Shown piece after piece: positions 1 through 11,853 of a stretch of DNA of 64,000 nucleotides (position 1 is its first letter; each line of letters begins with the position of its first letter). The position numbers and the translations under genes were made by a program. The notes under the pieces are model-generated. The model did no database searches. It had not been told where the DNA came from and worked only from the letters and a program-made list of their open reading frames with translations. This stretch comes from Quillaja saponaria (Eukaryota > Streptophyta > Magnoliopsida > Fabales > Quillajaceae): assembly GCA_029379385.1 (NCBI GenBank), contig CM055611.1, positions 4,712,001-4,776,000 on the forward strand, in the 5' to 3' direction.

Positions 1-1922
1 ATGAATTACCTTAAGTTTTAATTAGCTATTCCGTAAATTTAATAAAGTCTTGTTCTTATGAATTTACCCTCTCGATATCCAATCTTATTTAAGAGATTAG
101 AAATTACTTAAAATTTACCTTTAACCGATTACTTATTTAAGAGTATTTGTTTATTAGTTACTTAAAATCTTGATTGTCTATTTCATGATTTCATTAAAAT
201 TTTACCTTTAAATTTATTTCCTTTTCTCCCTTAGTGTACCCACGACCTTTCTTTCATAAATTTTAAGATACACAGGCACAATTTTATGGCTAGAAGGCTA
301 GGCCTCACTTTCATTACACTACATGCTTCTTATATACAATAAGTAAACTTAAGAGGTGTCTTTATAAGGATATAGACAACCTCCAAAAAGCCCTTTTTCA
401 AGGTTACAACTTGTCCTACCCAAGACCATTACTAAGACAAAGGGACATTTTACACAAGCATTTTCCCCAATACAAATTCATGTCACACGGTTTTCCACCC
501 ACTTCAAAAAAAAAAAAAAAAACACCCAACAAGCACAACTCTAACTAGGATAATTATGTCATACATAAACCATGGTCAAAGGACAATCTCATTCCTCATA
601 ATAGGATTCGCACACATTCCAATACTCAGTTATATGAACAACCTCATCATCCATAGAAACACAAAATACATAAATGGATTCAACAACAAGGACAAGCATG
701 GTTCTCAAGCCAAACCAGAATATAGGTCAATCTACATATCAATTTTTATAAAAATGTGAGGAAATTCTCAACAAGATTCATGCATTTAAATTTCACAAAG
801 AAGCATATTGATGTACAGTTTCAAAAAGGGAATTAAAAATGCGAGTTTTCTCTCCATGCATGTACTTTAAACTAATCCTTTCATGAATTTCACGTAAACC
901 AAGAGGCTTGCCTTACAAGGTCTTTTCAGTATACAACTATACCACCTCAACTAGCACGGATCCATCTAGGGTTTGAGTACCTTCTTAGTACTTGGTGAAC
1001 TTGACCTAAATAATTTCAAGACAAGTATTATAGTACCAGAATCATACAATTTCATTAATCATCCATTGTCGGCCACATTGTTCCACAAAGAAATTATGCA
1101 TGCAATTTCATAGGTAGAATTTTTAGGAGTAGAAAAGAAGATTTTAAGTCAAAAGAGGAAGTTTAAGGAAAACACACAAATTCTTGCCTTAAAGCCTCAA
1201 TCCGAGAACTTTTTTTTTTTCGTTTTCCTTGTTACCCGAGTCTCCTTCCTCGTTTCCTCCTTCTTGTAACCCCTTAGTCCTTGATTTTGCCTCCGTTCCT
1301 TTACCTCCAAGCTTCAGTCTTCACTCCTCACCCGTGCCTTAATTGAAATTTAGAAAACGATTCTAGAAAATTTCTTAGTCTTTCTTTTAAATTTCAAATG
1401 CTCTTAGGCCTCTATGCAAAGCCTTGTTTTTCTCTCTCTCTACCTTGCACTCTCTCGGTTTGGAATGAAGGAAATGGTGAAGATGGAATTAAATGGAGGT
1501 GGTGGTTTTTAAGAAGAAAATGGAGAAATACCGATTTTACCCCTCTACTTAGAATAAAATAATAATTTATTTTACTTAATCCTCCACTTATCACTTTATT
1601 TAATAATTTCTATGTCCACTTATCATTACATACTTAGGATTTCTCTTACACACCTATTACTTGGATTATCCTACATACATTTATGGTTTTCTATTTCTTG
1701 TAAGAAATCTCTTACATGTAATTATTACATAACTCCTACATGCATTAGTTACACTGTACATCATTCTCTTACAACCTAGTTATTAGAACCCTTGTAATCA
1801 TTTTACAAAGCCTTACATGCATTCGAACGCATGGATCAGTGTAGCCTCCTATTGATCCTTTCTACATTTTCTCTTTTCTCTCACTCATTCTCTTCTCCAA
1901 TCCCCTACTATACTTTTCAATT
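1..1922. other. Gene-poor AT-rich stretch, possibly old LTR-type repeat
   Basis: No convincing coding sequence is seen; every open frame is short and has no recognisable motif. The stretch holds a homopolymer A run near 508-523 and a T run near 1210-1219. Around 1600-1830 are many short TTACAT/CTTACA words of the kind seen in decayed LTR sequence. I could not find a partner repeat or LTR boundary, so the transposon reading is only a guess. Confidence 0.3.
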
Positions 1923-1972
1923 ATATTGTTTTCTCTTTCTTTTTCCCAAATTTTTACCTTATCAAGTGTCCA

Positions 1973-2590
1973 TCAAAACATCCATCTTGGAAAAGAATGA
2001 CAGGACTTTGCCGTGGCCTATTTGGTTGCTCGAAGCTGTTCCGCTTCTTCATGATCGAGGGCTCCAGTTGGACTGAAGTATTCGTTACTCCTTTTGAGAA
2101 GTTGCCCCTTGTGAATATATTTTTTTCCCATGTATTAAACCCCTTTGTTTATCTTGCATGGCTCTTTGGGCTGCTGGGTTCCTATTGGCAGCTTCCAATC
2201 TGTTGTAACTAACTCAACTCTGACTTCTCCCTACTTGCTGAAACTTTACCTCTCTAGGGCTCTTGTAGTTTTGATTGTCAGCAGTTTCTTCAGAGTACAT
2301 GGTCGCCCCTTCACTGCTATATCCATTGTGCATTTCTGGAACTTCTATAGAAGATGAACTCTAGACTCTCTTTGGGCTCCATTTATAGAAACTGTGGAGC
2401 TACTCTCAGCATCTGCAATAGGACTTGTCAACCCTCTAGCCTTAATTTATTTTTATTTCAGTATATTAATCAAGTAAAGAGTCCTTGACACAGCTCTCAT
2501 CAGATTTTGGATGTAGTTGTTTGGTTGGCTGTGGTAAAATTGCAGGTTTAGTTGGAGGAAAATTTATGTCCAAAAGCTTAACTTTTCTTC
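1973..2590 (-). pseudogene. 3' fragment of trypsin-fold protein gene, copy 1
   Basis: On the minus strand this aligns by eye with the 3' part of the longer pseudogene at 37097-39200. It keeps the terminal codons better than that copy: in one frame it reads HSFPRWMF followed by a stop whose complement lies at 1973-1975. A one-base loss just before these codons breaks the frame. The part encoding the protease-like barrel is absent: the homology jumps from about 2578 straight to the region that lies upstream of the gene in the other copy. It is a dead fragment. The trypsin-fold assignment is inferred from the longer copy. Confidence 0.7.
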
Positions 2591-3521
2591 CTCAGACTAA
2601 AAAGAGATTAATCATTAATAACTCCTTTTGACATAATAAAATAGAGAATTTTCCAATAAATAACACACGATTGACAAGGGACTGCTGTTTTCCAACTAGA
2701 CTAGGATCTCTTTTACATTCCTAAGCGAATAAGTCCTGTAAATAGTTGATATCTTTATATTACCCAGGAACCATAAAAAAGTTTCATGTATTTTTGCTAC
2801 AACGAGGGTTTCACAAATTACATATCAATTTTGTGTTAACTAGGTTGTTCCTCTTATTGATAGTATGAAGTTAATACGCAAAAGTCAAAACAGAAAAAAA
2901 ATAAAGAATGATATAAATTAGTCTCGTTCCTCATGTTTGAGTTACATCACCCAAGTATTAGAAAGAAAGAAATTTCAAAAAAAAATTTCATCCTTTTGTT
3001 TGTGTTAAGATGCCCTTGTAACAAGCTTCAAATACTTTTTTCCGTTACATATGGTCAAAGGAACTAATGGATTTACTGTTTTGTTTCGTTTGTTTTCTTT
3101 TTCTTTCTGAGGATAGGAGTGGTAGGTATTCTAATCCTCTGGCAATTTCTATATTTTTCTTTCAAGTTTGTGCTTGTTCCTTAAGCATCTGGGATATTAT
3201 AGCAACAAAAAATTAAAAAGAAAAAAAATCTACTTGGGTTTACTCTTGAGAACATGATAAGTTATCTTTGAATACATGGCTTTGATCTCTAAGAATCCCT
3301 CCTACATTGCTTCAACTCATCTTTCTTCGAGGGACAACACTAATAATCATGAAAGAGAATTTGTTCACCTCACAAAACCAATTATTTTTTGTCTTCTTCA
3401 AAGTTTTGAAGGATAGTAGCTCTGCCTCCGGAAGTTTGAAAGGTAAATCATGTGAGAGATGATGACTTTTACAATTGGAACTTTATCTAACTTCAATGAT
3501 AGCAAGAACAGTAGCTCTGCC

Positions 3522-3684
3522 TCGGTTTCTTGAACTCTTGACTTATTTTACCACTAACTAATATGCATGAGAATCTCTATCTCTTTACTCTTTTTTATAT
3601 GTATATGTATACATGCAGACATGTAAACACACATGTGTATAATGATGGGCTGAATAAATTCAAGGCTAAAATACTGAAGCCCCC
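3522..3684 (+). repeat. Dispersed duplicate of 29904-30030
   Basis: Both copies run from a TTTCTTGA word, through CACTAATATGCA-like and GTGTATAATGA words, to CAAGGCTAAAATACTGA. The match is colinear with small indels. It is a trace of the segmental duplication that built the window and carries no coding sequence. Confidence 0.65.
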
Positions 3685-4675
3685 ATGTACTTTACCATGA
3701 AAATACAAAGCACACTTACATATGTCAAAGCAACAATACTGTCATAGCAATACAAATTAGGAATTGGAAGCATGCTAATTCGTATTCTGTTTTTCGTCTC
3801 ACTAATTAGCTGAAATAGTTTATGGGAATTCCTTTGAGAAAGATATTGAACAACCACATCTCTTGTATATTAATGTTTCTGGAAGAGTTATTATTATGTA
3901 CAATTCCAGCTCATATAACAAAAACAAACAAACAATGGGAAAAAAGTTTGCAATCCTGACTATCATAATGAGCACTTTGTTTGGCATGAAGGTTCAGAGA
4001 AACAAAATCAACAACTGGATATTCCTATTTTACGCCTGTACTTTGGGTCTTTTGGAATTCAGATGAACCAAAACATGGAGACATTTAGGATGTTTGTGTT
4101 TGTAAATTTGTTAAACCTCATATGGTTACCAACAAGGGAGGAATACGAATGTAGTGGAGCTATGATGTCTTTGCAGTGATTTGGGGAGTTGGTTTGGAAT
4201 GCAATGCCAAGTTTTTGCGTCTGATTATTATCTCCCATGGCCTATTCTCTAGATAAGATTGTTTTTAATGCTTCTCTTGGATGCTCTGCTTTAGGAACAT
4301 TTCAAGTTTCTTTACTTGACAATTGACATTCAACGTGATTGGCAAGCCCTCGTGCTTCTTTTTCTTCTTCTTCCTTTCTTTTTTTTTTTTTTTTTTTTAA
4401 GAGGATTTCTTGTCCCCCACAGTGTATTTCATTTCTTGCTTAACAAAATTCCACTTTCTATAAAATAAAATAGTAGATATATAAAAAATGTGTTCCTGGG
4501 AATTTTTACCTTTTTTTTAATCCTAAAAAAGAAAACGAAAGACATTTATCTTTGCCAATGTATCAAGGTCATAAAGACTACACTGCACAGACATGCACAA
4601 AGCATATGTACCTTACTTATATGCTTTTCAAAAATATCACGATGCCAACATATGATGTTATTGTTAGTAAAAACT

Positions 4676-4700
4676 TTAATTTAATTTAATTTAATTTAAT
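4676..4700. repeat. AATTT pentanucleotide microsatellite
   Basis: Five perfect TTTAA/AATTT units in tandem. Confidence 0.85.
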
Positions 4701-5213
4701 AGTATGTAGGACCCTGTAGTCCAATTTCCAGCACAGTTACACTCGTCCTCCTAGCCAGCTAGGATCCAGGACTCAATTTAACTTTGGTCTTCAACTTATA
4801 GACCTGGATATTAAATTCCTTCCTTTTTATCTTTTGTTAATGAGATTCTAGCTTTCACAGTAGTTTACTAGTCGGTTCTGATCATCTATCAATCAACATT
4901 AACTACATCCTTATAATCTATTCAACAAGGACTTTCCTTTCATCCTTTAATTAAATTGAGTAAAGAAATATTGAATACCTCTCTTACCACTTATATTTTC
5001 ATTCCTGATACATTAATGTCCACTGCACTTAGATTTTACTAAACATTTGATAAAAAAAGTCAAACTAGCTAGTAGCTATCTATTATAGCTTATCAAAGTA
5101 TGAATTAACCAAGCACAAAATAACTCTTCTATAGTTTGCAGATCAGTACCCGTTTGCTGTATTTGTAATATTCTTTCTCTTCATTTGATAAAATAATAAC
5201 TAATATTGCTACT

Positions 5214-5358
5214 TGTTAGAATGTCATATATTGTTATGTAGTCCCACGTTGCTTGTAAGCAGTACGCATTATGTTATTGTGTATTATAAATAAAGGTTAT
5301 AGGTATAGTATTTGATTATTCAAGCTACAATCATTTTTCCTTCTATATTAGCCTTACA
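5214..5358 (+). repeat. 5' LTR of copia element
   Basis: It begins TGTTAGAAT and ends TTACA, 145 bp, and is alignable along its whole length with 10518-10660. A shared TATAAATAAA word (about 5285 and 10592) may mark the promoter or polyadenylation region. Confidence 0.92.
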
Positions 5359-5370
5359 TGGTACCAGGGC
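5359..5370 (+). other. Primer-binding site, initiator tRNA-Met type
   Basis: TGGTACCAGGGC directly abuts the 5' LTR. It differs at two bases from TGGTATCAGAGC, the usual copia site complementary to the 3' end of initiator tRNA-Met. Confidence 0.85.
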
Positions 5371-6401
5371 TGGTTTATTCTTGTCTCTTTTAATTTTTTG
5401 CTATTTGTTTATCAACTATAAATGGTTTGATTTATTTTCTTCCTCTATTAGCCTTTTTGTCAAATTTTGAATTAGCCAATCATGTCCATTTACGTCATAA
5501 ATTATTCCAACCTTTTAAACGGGTTGTTTATCTCTTCTCAATTCATCTTTAATTTCATTAAAAAAACATCTTCTATAGTGCTTTCATATAGTTGCCTAGT
5601 TGACTCTCTATTTTTTCCCTCCTACTTCATTTTTTATTTGGCCGATGTGAAATTCTGGCATGTCAATCTTCTTCTTTAAGATATTCTACTCTCTCTTTTT
5701 TCTTTCAAATCTTGTTTTCAAGTTAGCCATTCGTGCTCCAACTTGATAGGGAGTATTAAGACACATAAATCATTCTACAAGAATCATGGGCGCAAATTAC
5801 CCTCCAAAGAAGGTGGACCAATATCAACGCTATTTTCTCCCATAAATTTGAGTGATACTCTCTCATAATTATGAGCACAATTGGTTTTATTGTATTTGAT
5901 TCTATTTGAATTATTTCTATTTATCTTATAATAAAATTTTCACTTTGTATAAAGGAGTGTCACTCATTGTTATAAACACACCAAAAAGTGAATAAAAAAT
6001 AAAATAAAATGTAGTCCTTGGCTATTGTGTCCGTGGATTAAGCCATCATGGCTCAACCACATAAAACTCTTGTCTCATCTTTTTCCTCTCTCTCTTGATC
6101 ATTGATTCTCCTTATTTCTCATTCAAAATTATTACATGGAGTGTGATTTCTCGGGCATTTCGTCTCTGATTTTTTTCCAATAATCCCATATTTGTTTTAG
6201 TTTTGATATGGTATTTTTTATTTTTTATGTTTTAGATGTGTTTTTGGGATATTCTTGGCTTGCTCTTTCTCGTACACAACTTTGATTGGTATTTTTTTGA
6301 TTATGTGATACCTAACTTTGGCTCTTTTGTCTTTATTTCTTATATTAAAATTTGTTTGTTATAATGCCCTCAGGTTTTTTTTTTTTTGTTTTTGTGGAAG
6401 T

Positions 6402-7217
6402 ATGGAACCTAAATCTGTATTGCCTCTATAAATTACTACTCCAAAGTTGAATAATAATAATTACTTGCAGTGGTCTAGAGCTGTTAAGGTATATTTGATA
6501 GGTCAATGGTATAAAAACCATCTTGCATATATTTCTCCTAAGGAAGGTACTAAAGAAGCGAAGGCTTAGAGTAAGGTTGATAATCAATTTACTTCTCTTT
6601 TATGAAATTTGTTGAAGCCTTACATTGATGACACGTGTTCACATCGTACTGGCAAAGAAATTAGGAATTTTGTGAAAATGATGTACACTAGTAATTTTAT
6701 TCGTTTGTATGATGTCTCTTATGATATCTTTCAGGATAAACAAAATGATTAGTCTCCTTCTAAATTTTTTGACTTTACACAGCTAGTTTATGAAGAACTT
6801 AATATTGTTCAACTTTTCTCAATTGCATAGGAAAGCAAAAGGAACAACGTAAATAGAGTATGATTCTTTATTTGTTGCCTGGTCGTAATGCTTATTATAA
6901 GCCTATTAAGGTACCGATTCTTGCGGGTGCTTCTCTTCCCTCTCTTGCTGAAGTTTATCATTGACTATATCAGTACTTGGTTCTAATACTGGCCATGATA
7001 AATCTATTCTTGCTATTCATTCTTCTTAGTTGCATGATAGGACTTGGTCTGGTGGTACTATAGGTAATTATGATGGTAGAGGAGGCCGTGGAGGTAGAGG
7101 AGGTAGTGAAAGTAGAGAAAGTCATAATTGCACTCATTGTGGTCAAAAGAACCACACTCGTGAATATTGTTGGAAGTTAAATGATGAGTCTCCTAAAGTT
7201 ACAAATAATTCCTCATA
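6402..7217 (+). pseudogene. copia gag remnant with zinc knuckle
   Basis: Reading through stops gives a plant copia GAG-like region beginning at the ATG at 6402, with a tryptophan-rich start (WSRAVKVYLIGQWY near 6470) and internal stops such as the tag near 6568. The nucleocapsid end is clear: glycine/arginine-rich repeats at about 7075-7110, then a CX2CX4HX4C zinc knuckle at 7129-7170 (CTHCGQKNHTREYC). This protein would package element RNA in virus-like particles. It is broken and not functional. Confidence 0.8.
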
Positions 7218-7339
7218 ACTCGAGTCTTTTGGCAACATTTTATCTCATAAAATAAGTATTCTACATTACTTTAGTTACAATTTGCTTACCAAGCATCTCT
7301 TGTCCAATTAGATAATTATACTGTTTGTTTTCCTAATTC

Positions 7340-10300
7340 TTCAGCATCAAGGCCTTGGATTCTTGATTAAAGGGCCACTGATCATATGACATGTATATCT
7401 AGTCTTTTTACTAACTTGCAATATACGAAATAAACATCTCTTGTTACTTTAGCAAATGGTTTTATTATTGTTGTCCATGGAATAGGTATTGTTGAACAAA
7501 GTCTAGGTCTTTCAATATCTTATGTATTATATATTCTGCCTTTATCTTTTAATTTTATGTTTTTTAGTAAACTCACTAAAAGTTTAAATTTCTGTATCCT
7601 TTTGATTATAATTCTGTTATTATTCTGGATTTGAAGACGAGCAAGATGATTGGAAGAGGACATGAATCTGCAGGACTCTACTTTGATCCATTACCATCTC
7701 TTTTACAATAATTAACTAATCCAAATCCATTATCGTCTTATTCATTTCTCTTTCGAAAAGCTTAAGAAGCTAGTTCAGATCATCTGTCTTTTTTAGAATA
7801 TGAGTTATGTCAGTTGGGTAAGCATATTCGAGTTTCTTTATCTTTTCTAACTAATAACAAAGTTACAAAAGTCCATTTATGTTAATTCATTTACATGTGT
7901 GGGGTCTGAGTCATGTCATTTCAAAGTTAGGATACTGCTATTTTGTTACCTTTGTAGACGATTTTTCAAGAATGGCATTGCTGTACTAAACAAAAGAACA
8001 TCTTCAATTGTTTTCTATTTCCAATGCTTTTTATTCAAAAATTAAAACTCAGTTTACTGTACCTATTCACATATTTTGTAGTAATAATACTAAAGAATAC
8101 TTTGCTGCTCCATTCAACACATTTATGACTATTTCAAGTATAATTGATCAATTTTCTAACTCTCGCACTTCATAAGAAAATGGGGTGGCCGAGAGAAAGA
8201 ATAAGCTCCTTACATAAATTATTTGTACTCTATTGTGTCAAATAAATATGCCTAAAATATTTTAGAGTGATGTAGTGCTTACAACTTGTTATCTCATAAA
8301 TAGAATATCATCATCTGTTTTTAATAATAAAATTCTTTTTTCTGTGTTTTTCACTTAGGTCCTTATGTTTTATTTACCCTTCATATTTTTAGTTGTGTAT
8401 CATTTGTGCATTAACTTTCTCCGGGTATTGATAAACTAGATTCATGTTCTATTAAATATATTTTCTTAGGATATACTTGTACGCATAAAGAGCATAGATG
8501 ATATTGTCTTTCGTTGAATCGTTTATTTGTTTGTACAGATATTACCTTTTTTGAATCTACCTTATATTACATTGACTTACACATTGCTACAGACATTGAA
8601 ACATTTCTTCCACTATCTGTTCATCTCCTATTGTTTACTAACTGTCATTTTAGTCCATCTAGTTGTCTATCTTGTCCTAATTTATAAGTTTACACTCGAT
8701 GCCAAGTAGACAAGACTACCCTAACAGATTCAGGTGCTCCACTAGTTGCCTTTTTGCCTTCAGATCCAGATCCTCCCCACTTTAGTCCTCCTCTTATCAT
8801 TCGAAAAGGTGAACATACTTGTCATTCTTTTTACCTCTTCTTAGTACTAACTATCCTATTTCAATAATTTTTTTCCATGATCATTCATCTCCTTTGTATT
8901 ATTATTTTGTTACTTTGTTATCTAGTGTTTTTGTTCCCAACTCTATGTATAAAGTTTTAACATATTATGGGTAGAGAAATGCCATGGATGAATAGACATA
9001 AGATTTAAAGAACAATGATACTTGGGGACTTGTGTAACTCCTATTAGGTAAATATGTTATTGGTTATTGTTGGTTGTTTATTGTGAAGGTTTACCCTGAT
9101 GACTCTATTGATTGACTGAAAGCTCGTTTAATGGCTAAAGGTTACACTCAAGTCTACAGTATATATTATTTTGAAACTTTTTCTACTTTTGCTAATATTA
9201 TTCCGATTAGAGTTTTTATCTCTCTTTGCAACAATCTTTGGTTAGCCACTACATCAGTTAGATATCAAAATGTTTTATTTGCTTGGTGACCTTAATGAAG
9301 ATGATTTTATAGAGTAACCTTCAGGGTATGTAACTTAGAGGAGTCTACCTTGGTATGTAGGTTGAAGAAATCATTGTATAGTTTAAAACAATCTCTCAAA
9401 TCTTGGTTTGGTAGGTTTCGAAGTTGTGCTCAGCTTTAGCCTTCAGAGGTGTACAGTTGACCATTATGTTTTCTATAATAATATATCTAATGGTAGAATA
9501 TTATTGATTGTGTATGTTAATGACATTGTAATCATAGGTGATGATAGCCAGGGAATTCAACATTTGAAATCTTCTTACAGTCCAAATTACAAACTATAAA
9601 TTTAGGGCAGTTAAAATGCTTCTTGGTCATTAAGATTGATAGATCATGGTTGGATATTTATCTTTCTCAAAAACAATTTGTCATGATTTGTTGAGTGATA
9701 CAGATATGCTGAGGTCAATGCCTATTGATACTTCTATGCATCCCAACACTAAACTTGTACTATGTGAAGGAGTGCTATTAGCAGATCTGGTCAGCATAAA
9801 TGTTGAATGTGAAACTGGAATTATTTGATGGTAACTTGACCTAACATTTTTTTGGTAACTAGTGCGGTTAGTCAATTTATGGCCCAACCCTTAACTCCTT
9901 ACTAGAATACAATTATTTGTATTCTGAGATATCTCAAAACTGCATCTGGTAAGAGGTTAACATATTAGAATCATGGTCATGCTTTGGTTCATAGACATGG
10001 TTGTGGTCATCATGTTTAGTTCCAAAGCAAGATTGCACTTTGATTCAGGGACATAGTTATGCACATTGGGCTTGTTGTCTATTTGATATGAGATCCACTA
10101 CAAGGTATTGTGTCTTTTGAGAAGAAAACCTTATTTCATATTAAAGCAAGAAATATATTGTTGTTACAAGGTCCAATGCTGAGTCTGAATATAGAGCCAT
10201 GAATCAAACTACTGCTAAGTTAGTTTGGTTGAAAAACTTGTTGGATTCAAACATTCATAGCTTCTGGAGGTAGTTTGGTAACCATATGGTATTGTATATA

Positions 10301-10430
10301 ACTTTTAATTAATCATGTCTTTCATGAGTGAACAAAGCATATAAAGGTCAACTGTCATTTTGTTCAAAATTTCTGGACAATGCAATTAAAACTACATATG
10401 TGAAGTATGAGTATCTATTGGCAGTTCTAT
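7340..10430 (+). pseudogene. copia pol remnant: protease, integrase, RT, RNase H
   Basis: Domains follow in copia order. Protease: WILD then a stop, then RATDHMT at about 7357-7392, so the catalytic DSG is destroyed. Integrase: from a GKHIRVS-like segment near 7815 to ENGVAERKN near 8175; the first catalytic Asp reads as His (IHLHVWG, about 7880), the second region reads CSNNTKEY (Asp to Asn) and the Glu of ENGVAERKN remains. Reverse transcriptase: NDTWGLV near 9015, RLMAKGYTQV near 9128 and YVNDIVIIGDD in place of YVDDI near 9510. RNase H end: SNAESEYRAM near 10175, then AKLVWLKNLL. Many stops and shifts interrupt the frame. Confidence 0.88.
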
Positions 10431-10510
10431 TTACCAAATCTCTGGGGGTGCTCGTCTTTGTTATATTTTTAACAAGTTCAAAACATAAAATGTAATATGC
10501 TCCAGATTAT

Positions 10511-10517
10511 GGGAGAG
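10511..10517 (+). other. Polypurine tract of copia element
   Basis: GGGAGAG lies immediately before the TG of the 3' LTR, the expected place for the plus-strand primer. Confidence 0.8.
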
Positions 10518-10660
10518 TGTTAGAATAACATATATTATTAGGTAGTCTCACATTGCTTGTATGTGGTATGCTCTATGTTATTGTCTATTATAAATAAAAC
10601 TTGTGGTTGTAATAATTGATTATTCAAGTTACAACCTTTTTCTCTTCTATGTGCTTTACA
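10518..10660 (+). repeat. 3' LTR of copia element
   Basis: It begins TGTTAGAATA and ends TTTACA, 143 bp, the partner of 5214-5358. Many substitutions separate the two copies. Confidence 0.92.
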
Positions 10661-11143
10661 TTACTTATAATAACAAGGACAAATATAACGAAGTTACAAA
10701 ATTGACCAAGGATGAAATATAAAATAAACTCTGGTGTGCATATAAAAGACTTTAAATGATCTGATTCTGAAATCACTTATATGCTTAATCTTATAATTAC
10801 TATAGCTCTGGAATCTTCGCCTTTCGATATCAATATTCTATAATAGATTAAAGCCTATATTTGAACTTAGTTGCACCAACAATTGTGTCTGAGTAAATGC
10901 AATCTACTCATTCTCACTGACTATATGAAGTCATTCACAAATTTATTAATGCAAGGAAAACATAATAACAATGACTTTCAGGTCATGGTTTGCACTAATT
11001 CAATACACATTTACATTAAACGATAGAAAACATAAATGACCTAACTATAATCACATAAATGAAGTAGAAGAAGCCAATTCTTTAACAAAGATAGGAAAAC
11101 GTAAGGGAAAAGAATATAAAACTAACTAATATTCCATTATTAT
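10661..11143. other. Short intergenic stretch between two retrotransposons
   Basis: AT-rich sequence without coding features. It is what remains of the original locus between the copia insertion and the gypsy relic. No repeat partner was found in the window. Confidence 0.5.
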
Positions 11144-11468
11144 TGTTAAGTCCAGAAGTATCTGGATTTACTGTTAAGGTCTTTTGAGTTCAGGATGTTA
11201 GAAGGTTGGTTCCATGTCAGCTCGAGCAATGTAAACTTGTAAAAGGGTAAGATCAAAGATCAGGGGTTCCATAAAAACCCTTAAAAGATAAAGTTAAAAC
11301 TTTTTAGAATGAAAAAGTAGGTGAAAGTAATAAATACATAATGTTTATTTATTGGTGTACTTGTCCAATGGTGGATAGCCACATATTATGTGGTAGTGAA
11401 ATTCTTATTCATATATCCTAGAACACGTAACATAATGGGATTGGTTGGGAGGTAATCCCCTACTAACA
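11144..11468 (-). repeat. 3' LTR of gypsy relic
   Basis: On the plus strand it runs TGTTAAGTCC to CCTACTAACA (325 bp) and aligns with 18922-19236 across its length, including the shared TTTTGAGTTCAGGATG and ATAATCCCCT-like words. Confidence 0.85.
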
Positions 11469-11642
11469 CTAGTTACCTAAAAAACAAGCTAGATGTGCGA
11501 GCCCTCGAGCTGATAACTTGTTTGTTGTGAAATTTTGCTTGGTAAAAGGGATGTCAGGTCGTGACAATTTGACTTCTTGGTCGGGTGTATTGACACATGT
11601 CTTAAAGTTATTGGTTAAGTTGATCGAAGAGTGTGAGAGTGG

Positions 11643-11650
11643 TATATAAA
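11643..11650 (+). promoter_or_regulatory. Candidate TATA box of antisense gene
   Basis: TATATAAA lies about 210 bp upstream of the first ATG of the antisense region at 11854 and on the same strand. The placement fits an internal promoter for the antisense frame, but no start-site data are available. Confidence 0.3.
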
Positions 11651-11853
11651 TGCGAGACAAAAATCATAACTTGTATGCTTTCGAAAAATTCTAGTGCAGC
11701 TCTGCCAAAATTATTTTGGAGATCTACCTCTCTACTCTGGCTCTATGTTATAATTTTAAGGTTGGAAAAAACTTCTCTCCAAGCCTTGCATGTTCATGAT
11801 AAGTAAGACTTTTCTAACTTATATGATTCATCCTTCTTCTTTTTCTTAGTCAT

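Larger units (their letters stand above)
2591..5213. other. Intergenic DNA with duplicated blocks
   Basis: No gene is seen. Bases about 2580-3110 match 39370-39910, the upstream flank of the second protease fragment. Bases 3522-3684 match 29904-30030. A T-rich run sits at 4380-4398 and a pentanucleotide repeat at 4676-4700. The short open frames here (for example 3666-3857 minus and 3863-4066 plus) have no motif support. Confidence 0.6.
5214..10660 (+). mobile_element. Decayed Ty1/copia LTR retrotransposon
   Basis: A full-length but heavily mutated plus-strand element. It has direct LTRs (5214-5358 and 10518-10660), a primer-binding site right after the 5' LTR, a polypurine tract right before the 3' LTR, and the copia order gag, protease, integrase, reverse transcriptase, RNase H. 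The flanks are ctact (5209-5213) and ttact (10661-10665), a likely 5-bp target duplication with one substitution. The gag and pol frames are cut by many stops and shifts, so it cannot be autonomous. The LTRs have drifted well apart, which points to an old insertion. Confidence 0.93.

Noticed and set aside
5214..5358. A tRNA gene near the primer-binding site words
   Set aside because: No cloverleaf can be drawn; the TGGTACCAGGGC word is explained by the retrotransposon primer-binding site.
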